Shown here: positions 19,633 through 30,600 of the stretch, one piece after another
Layout of the letters: every line of letters starts with the position of its first letter
Numbering within the stretch: the first letter of the stretch is position 1
From: Cordylochernes scorpioides
Taxonomy: Eukaryota; Arthropoda; Arachnida; Pseudoscorpiones; Chernetidae
NCBI GenBank assembly: GCA_030710605.1
Contig: CP092879.1
Coordinates: forward strand, 43,030,344 to 43,094,343
Length of the DNA: 64,000 nt
Direction: 5' to 3'
The notes under the pieces: generated by a model
Seen by the model: only the letters and a program-made list of their open reading frames with translations
Databases searched by the model: none
Told to the model about the DNA's origin: nothing
Made by a program: the position numbers and the translations under genes

Positions 19633-20469
19633 ATGCCCTCCTTAAAAATGATCGTTCTTGCAATTTCAAATTGCTTCCTACTCCTATTTATGGAAGTGAA
19701 GTCCCAAAAAACTCCTTTCAACAATGCCGGCTTGTTTTTTGCGACTCGAGATATACTAGAATGCAACTACGTCAAAGCCGACCCTACAACACCGGTCATA
19801 GTGATGCAGAGGAATGTATATGTCTGGGTGAAGGGTTTAATGACCCAAGAACGAAAGTCGAGCTGTAAAAGTTCCACCAAAAGATACCCTGGTTTCCTAT
19901 TTAATAATACTTCTACCTATGAACATTGTCTATGGGGAAAATGTGAGAATCACAAATGTATATGTGAACCTGGTTTTAAAGGAAAATGCTGTGAAATTCC
20001 TGATAAACTCTACCCAGCGTATGTTTGCTATATCGACGTATGTGACGCTAAGGATGAAGATGGCTTAAGATGCGAAGGATGTGAGGCAGATGGGGTAGGT
20101 GACAAGACCCTGACGGGAGAGTTTTGGTATGAAGATGGGGTTGATACTCATAATAGAGGTCCTAGCTCTTTTGGTCCTGGTGGTAGCGCCGTTCCTGCTG
20201 CAGCTAAACCGGCCGCTGCACCTGTAACTGTTCACAAACCCCCAGCAATGGCACCCAAGCCACCACCACCCCCAGCTGACTTCAAACTACCCCCACCCCC
20301 AGCTGTCTCCAAACCACCCCCACCACCAGCAGCACTACCTGATCCCCAATCGGTTACAGATGGGAATTCGACGACAGAAGAATACGAAGATTATTATGCG
20401 AATGCCCAAACGAAATGTCGATCCACATCCATGTTAGTCTACCTCTTATGGCTTATCCAGTTCCTGTAA
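19633..20469 (+). CDS. Secreted EGF-like, proline-rich, probably GPI-anchored protein
   Basis: 278 aa, not recognised as a named gene. Residues 6-24 form a signal peptide (MIVLAISNCFLLLFMEVKS). A compact EGF-like module lies at 99-120 with cysteines spaced CLWGKC, CIC and GKCC. Two more cysteine clusters are at 132-150. Residues 186-237 are low-complexity Pro/Ala (PKPPPPP runs). Asn-glycosylation sites are visible at NNTS and NST. The last 13 residues are hydrophobic after a small-residue stretch, as in GPI-anchor signals. A TATA-like TATATATAAA lies near 19550 and AATAAA near 20578, so the single exon may be the full gene. Role unknown; cell-surface or matrix location is inferred. Confidence 0.65.
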   Translation: MPSLKMIVLAISNCFLLLFMEVKSQKTPFNNAGLFFATRDILECNYVKADPTTPVIVMQRNVYVWVKGLMTQERKSSCKSSTKRYPGFLFNNTSTYEHCLWGKCENHKCICEPGFKGKCCEIPDKLYPAYVCYIDVCDAKDEDGLRCEGCEADGVGDKTLTGEFWYEDGVDTHNRGPSSFGPGGSAVPAAAKPAAAPVTVHKPPAMAPKPPPPPADFKLPPPPAVSKPPPPPAALPDPQSVTDGNSTTEEYEDYYANAQTKCRSTSMLVYLLWLIQFL

Positions 20470-20900
20470 TTCTCTTTTGAAATTTACATAACAATTGGTA
20501 AAGATGTCATAAGTTTCTAACAAAGCCTCGAGGTCTCTATTAACAATTTTTTCGAGAAAAAGTACAATTTAGAGAACTAATAAACTTAAAAAATAATAGA
20601 AAATATTTATAGGAAAATGTGAAACACATTTTAATTTTGTTATTTTTCTGTTATTCTCGTCACCCAATATTATGATATCTGGGCTAATATTTTTGGATTT
20701 CTGGATTTAAAATAACGCGAGGTGTTACGAAAATTTAAATCTCTTCAGAACAGGGTCAATGGACCATTTGAGAAGGACCAAACCATCTCCATGGGCTTAG
20801 GCGTATCTGACAGGATGGATTGTTCAAATTAGGGCGAAATTAAGATATGACTTATTCAAGCATCTCTATCAACTTTGAATCAGGTCATTAAGAGGGTAGT
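20470..20900. other. 3' flank of the EGF-like gene, no other gene
   Basis: Contains a candidate poly(A) signal AATAAA near 20578 and otherwise unremarkable sequence up to the satellite. Confidence 0.4.
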
Positions 20901-22600
20901 ACGCCAAGTACTTTGAGGACACCGATGGATAGTGGGCTACCTAGACCGAAGTCTGTACGTCAGGGACTTTGAGGACACCGATGGATAGTGGGCTACCTAG
21001 ACTGAAGTCTGTACGTCAGGGACTTTGAGGAGACCGATGGATAGTGGGCTACCTAGACCGAAGTTTGTACGTCAGGGACTTTGAGGACACCGATGGATAG
21101 TGGGCTACCTAGACCGTAGTCTGTACGTCAGGAACTTTGAGGACACCGATGGATAGTGGGCTACCTAGACCGAAGTCTGTACGTCAGGGACTTTGAGGAC
21201 ACTGATGGATAGTGGGCTACCTAGACCGAAGTCTGTACCTCAGGAACTTTGAGGACACCGATGGATAGTGGGCTACCTAGACCGAAGTCTGTACGTCAGG
21301 AACTTTGAGGACACCGATGGATAGTGGGCTACCTAGACCGAAGTCTGTACGTCAGGGACTTTGAGGACACCGATGGATAGTGGGCTACCTAGACCGAAGT
21401 CTGTACGTCAGGGACTTTGAGGACACCGATGGATAGTGGGCTACCTAGACCGAAGTCTGTACGTCAGGGACTTTGAGGACACCGATGGATAGTGGGCTAC
21501 CTAGACCGAAGTCTGTACGTCAGGGACTTTGAGGACACCGATGGATAGTGGGCTACCTAGACCGAAGTCTGTACGTCAGGGACTTTGAGGACACCGATGG
21601 ATAGTGGGTTATCTAGACCGAAGTCTGTATGTCAGGGACTTTGAGGACACCGATGGATAGTGGGTTATCTAGACCGAAGTCTGTACGTCAGGGACTTTGA
21701 GGACACCGATGGATAGTGGGCTACCTAGACTGAAGTCTGTACGTCAGGAACTTTGAGGACACCGATGGATAGTGGGCTACCTAGACCGAAGTCTGTACGT
21801 CAGGGACTTTGAGGACACCGATGGATAGTGGGCTACCTAGACCGAAGTCTGTACGTCAGGGACTTTGAGGACACCGATGGATAGTGGACTACCTAGACCG
21901 AAGTCTGTATGTCAGGGACTTTGAGGACACCGATGGATAGTGGGTTATCTAGACCGAAGTCTGTACGTCAGGGACTTTGAGGACACCGATGGATAGTGGG
22001 CTACCTAGACTGAAGTCTGTACGTCAGGAACTTTGAGGACACCGATGGATAGTGGGCTACCTAGACCGAAGTCTGTACGTCAGGGACTTTGAGGACACCG
22101 ATGGATAGTGGGCTACCTAGACCGAAGTCTGTACGTCAGGGACTTTGAGGACACCGATGGATAGTGGGCTACCTAGACCGAAGTCTGTACGTCAGGGACT
22201 TTGAGGACACCGATGGATAGTGGGCTACCTAGACCGAAGTCTGTACGTCAGGGACTTTGAGGACACTGATGGATAGTGGGCTACCTAGACCGAAGTCTGT
22301 ACGTCAGGAACTTTGAGGACACCGATGGATAGTGGGCTACCTAGACCGAAGTCTGTACGTCAGGGACTTTGAGGACACCGATGGATAGTGGGCTACCTAG
22401 ACCAAAGTCTGTACGTCAGGGACTTTGAGGACACTGATGGATAGTGGGCTACCTAGACCAAAGTCTGTACGTCAGGGACTTTGAGGACACTGATGGATAG
22501 TGGGCTACCTAGACCGAAGTCTGTACGTCAGGGACTTTGAGGACACTGATGGATAGTGGGCTACCTAGACTGAAGTCTGTACGTCAGGGACTTTGAGGAC
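20901..22600. repeat. 56-bp satellite array, about 30 units
   Basis: Head-to-tail units of 56 bp containing GACACCGATGGATAGTGGGC, TACCTAGACCGAAGTCTGTA and CGTCAGGGACTTTGAG. Units differ by few substitutions, and variants such as GGGTTATC and CAGGAACTT recur in register. A block with the same variants recurs after 280 bp (five units) near 21748 and 22028, showing a local higher-order repeat. The period is not a multiple of three and no frame is kept. Confidence 0.97.
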
Positions 22601-23536
22601 AGTACAAATATTGCATGGAGCATTGCTCTTCAGATAATTATTCACAAATATAATCCATGGTATTAATTAATAATAAAGCAAAAGTGCGCCATCTGTATTC
22701 AAAATTAGAAACTAATTAAAACGACAAAAAAATTGTTTCAAACAAGGAATCAAATACGTTAAATCTTATGTTGGTTAAAATTTAAATCAATTCCTGACAA
22801 CGCTCTCACATTTTCTTTGAAATATGGATAGAACAAAATTCTTAAAAATAAGAAGAAAACTTTATAAAGAGTAGAACGATAACCAATTTTTATTGATAAA
22901 TTGATTTGCTCTAAATAGCTTTAATTATTCAAAAGATTTATGATTATTGACTGGTGTGTCACAGAATTTTAAAAAGAAGATCAAAACAATGGCCAAAACT
23001 AATCGTCTGTAATAACGGCAAAAAATGTCGATAAATTACAACAAGAAAAAAGCTTCCATTTTACTCGGGTACACTTTTCTTGATTAAAACTTTAGGAATA
23101 ATTAGAACTATGAAGTATGACAACATAGATTAGTTTTTTAATGAAGAATTTGTAATTGGAACGAATTGAGAATATTTAAATAGAAGAAATCTGGGAATAA
23201 GCATTTATAATAAAGGATTTACAATGTAGTTGTTTCCCCAATTTGTTTAATACTCAAAGTGAAAAGAATTTTGAGAAGTAATTATATATAAATTATAAAG
23301 ATTTCTAAAAAAAGTGTTTATTTTTGTATAATATTAATGGTACTTATTGTGAAAACTCTCTTTATAATTTAATTACTTTTCACAAATTAACTTAAATCAT
23401 ATATATATATATATACTGTTACATAGATGACATCTAGTTTTGACATTTATTTTGACGGGAGAGGCGCCCTATGCATTTATAGATCAATTTATTCCTGGCG
23501 AAATTTCCATCTTTAATGTTTATATATAAACCAGGG
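22601..23536. other. No gene seen
   Basis: AT-rich with a (TA)n run near 23400. No feature recognised. Confidence 0.4.
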
Positions 23537-23576
23537 GTACAGACTTCGGTCTAGGTAACCCACTATCCAATGGTGT
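23537..23576 (-). repeat. Lone inverted monomer of the 56-bp satellite
   Basis: The complement reads GGATAGTGGGTTACCTAGAC then CGAAGTCTGTAC, matching the array unit, but on the opposite strand and about 0.9 kb away. A single unit outside the array could be a relic of its seed. Confidence 0.85.
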
Positions 23577-23748
23577 TTATATATAGGAACATCGACATCT
23601 TGGAGGGAAGTCTTGGCTTTGACACGACGGTGGAATCCTGGAGTCAATCTCTTAAAAATGTAGATCATAGCACTCATGGCCTCTAGGTCTTTTCGGCGGT
23701 CTTCAGTTTGTCTTCCCTAATTTACCCAGAATCTCCACCAAAATGCCA

Positions 23749-23825
23749 CGTGGAAAATTAGGAAAGACAAACTTCAGGATGACACAGCAATTTATTCAAG
23801 GCAAGAACAAACTATGAATGATAAA
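23749..23825 (-). repeat. Interspersed repeat C, copy 1
   Basis: Inverted match to 46815-46890 (GACAAACTTCAGGATGACA, TTCAAGGCAAGAACAAAC). Unknown family, possibly a LINE 3' region. Confidence 0.6.
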
Positions 23826-23897
23826 CAAAAGATAAGTAAATGAGGGAAATTTACAGAGTAGCAAAATATAAACATAAAAAATGATACACCGTTAATA

Positions 23898-24035
23898 ACA
23901 CACAGCTTTATTAAGACAACCGGTCTTATACAGACACACCATAAGAAGAAAGGAAGCATAGATGGAGCTCCTATACTTCAGGCAGAACAGTACCCAACAA
24001 CAGCCTACAGGTCCGACGTATGTCCAATGGCCACA
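23898..24035. repeat. Interspersed repeat B, copy 2
   Basis: Matches 19378-19497 with small gaps and continues into TCCGACGTATGTCC. Confidence 0.6.
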
Positions 24036-24103
24036 CATTCCTTCGTGCATACGTCAAGGTTAGCGTATCTCTGAAAAAGCTATTTTTGGATCAACTGCCT
24101 TTT

Positions 24104-24376
24104 TTAGTCTTCGTTTTCCTCATCCAAATGGACCACGACATTCGGCGATTCTATTAATCTCCTCCGAACGGTGACCGCGGCTTTGTAGAATTTATATAAA
24201 CCAAAGAGAAGACCCTGATCAAACATCATTGCATTCATCCAGATATATATCTGTTGACTATCGGATTGAGACAAGGATAAATCACCCAAGAGTTCCCTCT
24301 CTTTGTTTTTCCAAGCAAAAGCAGCCAAATATTGTATGCATGATTTCATCTTGTATTCTGCTTTTAAATAGAACAC
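24104..24376 (-). CDS. Exon-like open frame, unrecognised
   Basis: 90 codons with balanced, non-repetitive composition (LAAFAWKNKERELLGDLSLS, LIESPNVVVHLDEENED end). An AG lies just upstream of the Met, so this could be a terminal exon of a host gene. No family is recognised and no neighbouring exon is seen. It may equally be chance. Confidence 0.25.
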   Translation of the reverse strand: MFYLKAEYKMKSCIQYLAAFAWKNKERELLGDLSLSQSDSQQIYIWMNAMMFDQGLLFGLYKFYKAAVTVRRRLIESPNVVVHLDEENED

Positions 24377-24469
24377 AAGTTAAAGGACAGTCATTCTTCC
24401 AGCTCTTTGATCGATTTAAGAATTGAGCTTTGTCATTCTGAATGCTTTGTTCAGATGCTATTCGAATAA

Positions 24470-24610
24470 TGCAGTAATGGATGCTTCCATAATGCCGAAG
24501 AGTTTTCTTTCAGATACTCAGGAGGTCTTCGTTATCACCCCCTTATCTAAAGGCTCTGAAGAACTTGTAAATGGACGCCTATGTGATCAGAAAGAAATAT
24601 TCATAAATAA
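24470..24610 (+). repeat. Interspersed repeat D, copy 1
   Basis: Inverted, diverged match to 38500-38640: CCGAAGAGTTTTC, GGAGGTCTTCGTTA, CTCTGAAGAACTTG. Unknown family. Confidence 0.5.
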
Positions 24611-24701
24611 TTACTTCCAAAAATATATAAACAATATTCTTTCTACCTTAATTAAAAAAGCAAAATTGTTTATATATATATATATAGTGTAAAAACTATA
24701 T

Positions 24702-24925
24702 TGTTGCGTCTCTACTCTACACCAGGTTACCGAGATCCACTAGGTCTGTGATAAAATCTTTATTCGCTCATAACACTAATATGACTGACTATTTACAATT
24801 TAATGATACATATATATACATAAAAATAATTAACATAATAGCAACAAACAAACACTATGCAAACCCTTATTTGCATATCTCGACAATTTATCTAAAACAT
24901 AACTATTGTTATGCAAAACACCACA
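24702..24925 (-). repeat. 3' LTR of the non-autonomous element
   Basis: TGTTGCG start and ACCACA end on the plus strand. A polypurine tract (complement of 24926-24938) adjoins it. Confidence 0.88.
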
Positions 24926-24983
24926 TCTTCTCACCCCCAATTTGTTACACGATCTTTAAAGTATTCGGGGAGTCTCCGGTTTC

Positions 24984-25415
24984 TTATTGGTCTACTTGGC
25001 CCAGGTGTTTCCTCCAGCCTTGGTGGGTCCCTCCTGATCGGCGTAGTATCCAGGAAGCTCCTGTTGTCCGCATTGGAAGCTGGTCTCGGGGCACCGAGGC
25101 GAAAAGTGGGAAGTCCACGCCGGGGTTGCCGTACACGCTCAGCCCGTCACCCTCACTGTACATGCCCTCCCCACCGTTCATGTAACCCGCGCCCATTCCA
25201 TTAGCTCCGCTCATCATTCCATTGGCGGTTCCATTCATAGCCGCGGCCATTTCATTACCGTTCATCGCAGCGGCCATACCATTTCCATTCATTACCTCAT
25301 TGATTTGACATACACTGTCGCCATAATTCATCCATTCAAGACCAATTCCAATCTGGTCAAAAGCCTCCCTTCCAATCAGATTTGGGCCCGGACCTTCGAT
25401 CACAAGAAATTCCAT
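24984..25415 (-). pseudogene. Protease-like remnant with low-complexity tail
   Basis: Starts with MEFLVIEGPGPNLIGREAFD, which resembles the end of a retroviral-type aspartic protease domain, then continues as Met/Asn/Gly-rich repeats (AAAMNGNEMAAAMNG). It belongs to the LTR element fossil. The repetitive tail is unlikely to be a folded domain. Confidence 0.5.
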
Positions 25416-25488
25416 TGTGATACTTCTTTTGTTTACTTTTACGTCGGCTTTTATTTTACCCAGAATCGATAACCTCTGCCTGTTCCAT

Positions 25489-26472
25489 TTACACCAACTT
25501 GGTATAATCCTTCTCTATTCTAGGCCTTTCTGAATTCACCCAAGTTTCAATATATGTCTTCTCAGAAATAATATTTTTTCTTGTTCCTGTGTCAATGAGC
25601 ATATTCATATCTCGACCGCTAGTCCGTACTTTTACCATATAATTCCGCATGTTACTGGTGTCCTTCACTTGATTTATATTAAAAAGGCCATAAATTGCCT
25701 CTGCCTCCTCATCTATCGAGCAGTTATTATTACGATCGCTCCTCCAGTTCCCGTTCTTACAGACCCTAGATATATGCCCTAACTTCTGGCATTTAAAACA
25801 TCTTTTCTCTTTAAAAAAACATTTCTCTTCTCTGTGATTTGTGTATCCACAGCGGAAACATTTAAGAATCCTCTCATTCCTCCGTCTCACCTTAACAGCT
25901 CTTCCCATTACATTAATTTCTTCCTGAGGTTTTCCGTCTTTAATTTCTGCAACGTTCCTTACCGCAGCCTCATGTGCCAATGCCATCTCTTGAGCCACTT
26001 TAAATGTTAGCATACTGTTCATTAACAGCATTGATTGTATCTCTTCGCTTAGAATGCCGCATACTAGGGCATCACGCAACCTATCTTCCACATCAGGGAA
26101 TTCACACTTCTCGGCAATTTTCTTTAGAGCTGTTATAAATTCAGATATTGTTTCATTTGGCATTTGAAGCCTTTTCGCAAATTTAAAACGCTGCACTATT
26201 ATATTTGGCGTTGGATCAAAATATTTTTTAATCCCTGCTACTATCTCTTCCCATTCTGTTTCCAATGGATTCTTGGGAGAGGTCAACGTCCGTATTATAT
26301 TATACGTTTCTCTTCCGCACAGCGAGAAAAATGTTGCCTTCTTTTTAACGATCTTCACTATATCACTCGCTATGCAATAGGATTCAAAACGTTCTAAATA
26401 GCTTGAGATTTCATTTCCATTGTTCGGGTTGAACTGTTCAATATTCATCATTGTTCGCTTACTTTCATTCAC
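25489..26472 (-). CDS. gag polyprotein of the non-autonomous LTR element
   Basis: 327 aa. The capsid-like helical region contains SSYLERFESYCIAS, RFKFAKRLQMPNETISEFI and the family's LKKIAEKCEF. Two zinc knuckles follow (CFRCGYTNHREEKC and CFKCQKLGHISRVC), then the start of an aspartic protease (MNMLIDTGTRKNIIS). This is typical of gypsy-related gag in arthropods. The gag appears to be the only substantial protein of this element. Confidence 0.8.
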   Translation of the reverse strand: MNESKRTMMNIEQFNPNNGNEISSYLERFESYCIASDIVKIVKKKATFFSLCGRETYNIIRTLTSPKNPLETEWEEIVAGIKKYFDPTPNIIVQRFKFAKRLQMPNETISEFITALKKIAEKCEFPDVEDRLRDALVCGILSEEIQSMLLMNSMLTFKVAQEMALAHEAAVRNVAEIKDGKPQEEINVMGRAVKVRRRNERILKCFRCGYTNHREEKCFFKEKRCFKCQKLGHISRVCKNGNWRSDRNNNCSIDEEAEAIYGLFNINQVKDTSNMRNYMVKVRTSGRDMNMLIDTGTRKNIISEKTYIETWVNSERPRIEKDYTKLV

Positions 26473-26537
26473 TCGTATTTGCTCTCTTCAATAGTCACAG
26501 TCACTGTTGCGTATAGGTTCTTTATACTCGTCGCCAC

Positions 26538-26761
26538 TGTTGCGTCTCTACTCTACACCAGGTTACCGAGATCAACTAGGTCTGTGATAAAATCTTTATT
26601 CGCTCATAACACTAATATGACTGACTATTTACAATTTAATGATACATATATATACATAAAAATAATTAACATAATAGCAACAAACAAACACTATGCAAAC
26701 CCTTATTTGCATATCTCGACAATTTATCTAAAACATAACTATTGTTATGCAAAACACCACA
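26538..26761 (-). repeat. 5' LTR of the non-autonomous element
   Basis: 224-bp direct repeat of 24702-24925 with about one difference. Confidence 0.88.
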
Positions 26762-26766
26762 TATAT

Positions 26767-29700
26767 AATAAAAATATAACAGTGATTCTACATTTAAAGC
26801 TTAATGAGCAAACTGATAAGAATGATAAATCATATCAAGTAGATTTGGTTAGATTAGCAAGCTAAATCTAAATTAGTTATAAAAATAAATAGTTGTATAG
26901 TTTTATAGTTAAGTATTTTATTAAAATTATCTTCATTATTTTGATTATTTAATTTCAAATTATAAAATTTGTAAAATGTTATTATTTAGTATAGATAGAG
27001 AGAAAAAAAAATCCTTCACTTCTAAACATCATCTAGTTAATTATATATTTATAAATAATAACAATAAAATTTAACAACGTAACGTCTTTTGTATCGGCTT
27101 TTACACGTCATTTAGACATACTCTAATCCTATATATAGAATAATAGAAGTGAGAATATATATGATAGTTAGAAAAAAGAGAGAAAGACAGAACCATGCAC
27201 TATTAATCAAACTAATAATAAGAAAACAAAAAGTTTTGTAAAGAAGGTAGATAAGGTTGTTAGTATATATATATATATTTTTTATAATTTTATATTTTAT
27301 CCTTTTTTTTTTTTTAAATGATTTTTTAAATTTTTTTATTTTAAAATATGAATATAAATAGTTGTATTTAGTAATATATCTATATTATTAATTAACTTTT
27401 GTTATAAGTTTGGTTATTATGTTTTGAAACCCTAATGGTAGACCAGACATATACAAAAAAAAATTAAAATTGGAGTAATTATTGAAAAAAGAGATCTGCT
27501 GAACCGGGAATTCTCAAATAGAAATTCAGCGGCGTTTCATCCCTTCTCTATTACGTCATAGATCTCTTTTCAACCGTATTTTATGTGTTAATATAAAGTT
27601 AATTCAGTGAAACATTTATATGAACAGATATAACAAATTCCATTAACAAGTTCCAACCGTGACCTACCTTGCCCGCGGCGTCTTCAACTGTAAACATCTA
27701 TTTCTGGATGACACATGTTGTGGGGGGGGGGGGGGGGGGGGGTGGGGGGACTAAATTAGCCCGTTTGTTTTGAAGTTTTAGAACAAAAAGATATTCAAAG
27801 AAGAGAGAAAAGTTAGTTAATGGAAGAAAACCAAACTTTATAATCTTTACAGCTAGTTATATTAAAATAACTGATTCAACACTTATTCATCTTTCAATAT
27901 TCCTTTAAAAAGGCAAATTATTAGAGTTTAATAAAGCTATTAAATGTGAAAATTCACTTTTATTTAATTTCCATTTTCCTCCCCAGAAATTGGAGATTAA
28001 ACAAAATGAATTTTATACAATATTACTTTAAACATCTTGTGAAAAAATCTTCAAATCAGCTATTTAATTTAAGTTTAACTAATTGTTAAAGAATATAAAT
28101 TTGTATTATTTATTATTGAGAGAAATTATAGAAAGTTGATTTAATAAATGGATATTTCCATTTATTTTTTTAAAAGTATTTTATAATAGATATACTGTTG
28201 AAATATTTTACTTGTCTGATACTAAATTTGTTTTTAATAAATTCCATGTTTAAATTTTTAACATCTTCTATGAAATTTTCTAATATATTATTTATTCTAT
28301 AAAATCTTAGAAACTGTCCAAAGTATATACCTTTACAACAATTTAATGATATATTAGAATTCATATTACAGTATTTTATAATATTGAAATTATAATTACT
28401 TTTTTTATTATAAATTTTAATAGCATTGTTTGTAAGGTCTATATTTAGGTCTAAAAAGTTAACTTTTTTGTTTCTATAAATTTTTTCATTGTTCTTAAGT
28501 TTCAAGTATTTAGGATAAATTTTAGGTATTAAGTTTTTGAACTGTGGATTATTAAATATTATAATGTCATCTACATAACGGAACATTTGCCAGTTAACAT
28601 TATTTTTTAGAAAGTATTCTCTTTCGTACCAGAATAATATTAAATTTGCTAATAAAGGACTAGAAGATGTTCCCATGGGAACGCCTTCTGATTGAATATA
28701 TATTTTATTTTTAAATTCTATATAGTTAAAATTTAAAAATGTTTCCAGTAGGGTTTTTGCTGTTTTAAGATCTAATTTAATTGTTTTATATCTGTTGTGA
28801 ATAATTTTAATGTGGAAAGTTTTGTCATTGATGATTTCGTTAAATAAATTGGTTATTTTATTATTTAGATCTCTTAAATTTATTTTAGAATATAGGTCCT
28901 CAAAGTCAAATGTGTGTACTGTTTCAATGTTTGTCCAATTGTTCATTAAATAGTTAATGATTTTTTTATTTGAGTCGATAAATTTATAATTATATTTATT
29001 AGTTAATTTATTTACAATAAATTGTAGTTTTGAAGCTAATTGTATATCAATGTTTTTTATAACTGAATTTATACCAGATGTGATTGTTCTGAAAGAAATA
29101 GGTTTTTTGTGTAGTTTAGGAATTATATAGAACTTTGGTATGTTTGGATTTTTGTAGTGATTATAAATTTTTAGTGAATTTTCAACGTTTTTGATGTCTT
29201 TTTTGATTTTTGTGGCTGTAGTTCTAGCAAAAGTGTATTTATGATTATTATCAATTTCCTTTTTTAGTATATCGTGGTATAGATTTTTACAAATTATAGA
29301 TAAGTTATTGGAACATTTATCTATAGGAGTGATAATAAAGTCCTTCTGTAATTTAATTATATTTTCTTTAAAAGAAGGAATATCTGAATTAGGTTTTGTG
29401 TATTTAAGTGTATTATTATAATAATTTATAATTTCCTTTTTAATATTATGTTTCCATTCCAGAAAAGTAAATTCTGGAATACTGTATTTTATACTAGTTT
29501 TATTTATGAAAATATCTATATCTTTTAATATAGATTTAATTGTATTATTATAATTGTGTTTAATTTGAGGTATATATTTATACCCTTTATTTAAAATATC
29601 CTGATATTCTGGATTTAAAAAAGAAAAATTGCTAGTTAATATATGACCTGAGAACTTATATCTATCAATATAGTTGTTGCAATTACATTTAATTTTTTTA

Positions 29701-30600
29701 AAATTTGCTAAATTATCAATAAATTAGTTATAATTGCAAACTAAATTACCTATATTTTTGTTGTATCTCCAGATTGTTTTGAAATTTAAATTTTTTATAG
29801 GGAAAAGATTATTAATGTTTTGGTTATTAAAAATATCATTAAACTTAATATGATTAAATAAATTGTTATTAAATTTAATGATAATATTAATGTTATTAGT
29901 AGATTGTTTAATTTTTCTGTATTTAAAGATGTCGTGTGTGATATCTATTAATCTGTTAGTCAGATTATGAATTTTAATATATTCTATGAGTTTGATAAAT
30001 TTATTATTATTTAGTTTAAATAATGTTTTAATATATTTATCGATGAAGTTGTTAGTATACATTTGTTTTGGGTCCAGTAATTCTTCAAATTCAATGTAAC
30101 CTAATTTATTGGTAGTTTTACCTCTAGTTTTATTAGGTTTAGTTTTAAATTCATTTTTTTTGTATTTGCAGCTGATTTCATAAGTTGAAATTTCTTCTGT
30201 TTGTGGTTTGTATGTGTAGTTTAATTCGTCATTAAGACCATAGGGGAATAATGTGTTGTGTTTATAAATGTAGTTGTTTTCTAATAATAGTCGTTGTTTT
30301 TTGTTTTGACATATGTCTAGTATTTCTATCTTAAAGTTGTTAAAAGTATGTAATTGATTGTGTTCTTTCATATATATATTACCAATTGATTTTTTAGCGT
30401 GGTTTCTATGTAGGTTTATTCGTATATTTAATGGATTACACGTTTGTCCTATATATGATAATTGACAAATTTGGCATGTTAATTTATAAATAGTATTTAC
30501 TAATTTACAACTAGTCGTTTGAAATGTGTCATGGTTCTTAAGAGAGGGACAAGTTTGACAATTCTTTCTTAGGCAATTCTTAGCGAGTTTAAATTAACAT
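26767..30600 (-). mobile_element. Penelope-like element copy 1 (permuted, GIY-YIG first)
   Basis: Minus-strand copy with a GIY-YIG nuclease module (about 30500-30240) followed by reverse transcriptase (to 28170) and a ~1.4-kb AT-rich 3' region ending in the ATAGTTTTTACACTATA short palindrome, now split by the LTR insertion (last bases at 24676-24701). The 3' region holds a conserved 11-bp-stem hairpin (27485-27570) and a G homopolymer (27720-27742). The order GIY-YIG then RT is that of Naiad-type PLEs, not of classical Penelope. Confidence 0.8.
28170..30371 (-). pseudogene. PLE reverse transcriptase with N-terminal GIY-YIG (copy 1)
   Basis: The frame is open from about 30590 and shows CxxC-type cysteines (KNCLRKNCQTC), IYKLTCQICQLSYIGQT (GIY-YIG core), then HNQLHTFNNFKIEILD. 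Downstream come RT motifs: HTFDFEDLYSKINL (motif A), SEGVPMGTSSSPLLANL (motif B) and FRYVDDIIIF (YVDD, motif C). The first in-frame Met is at 30371, after the GIY-YIG core, so the real start may use a spliced or lost 5' part. One in-frame interruption separates this copy from being fully open. Confidence 0.8.

Larger units (their letters stand above)
24702..26761 (-). mobile_element. Non-autonomous gag-bearing LTR retrotransposon, young
   Basis: 2.06 kb. The LTRs of 224 bp (24702-24925 and 26538-26761) differ at about one position. TATAT duplications flank it (24697-24701 and 26762-26766). It is inserted in the tail of a Penelope-like element, and the uninterrupted site is visible in the sister copy at about 31018-31040. 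It contains gag and a protease-like remnant but no reverse transcriptase, RNase H or integrase, so it depends on another element. One large internal loss relative to an autonomous relative is inferred. Confidence 0.9.

Noticed and set aside
20901-22600. CRISPR-like array
   Set aside because: Units are head-to-tail with no unique spacers, in a eukaryotic genome; it is satellite DNA.
24748-25204. Plus-strand frames over the small LTR element
   Set aside because: One starts in the LTR and reads antisense to the remnant protein; the identical LTR frame recurs at 26479-26865.
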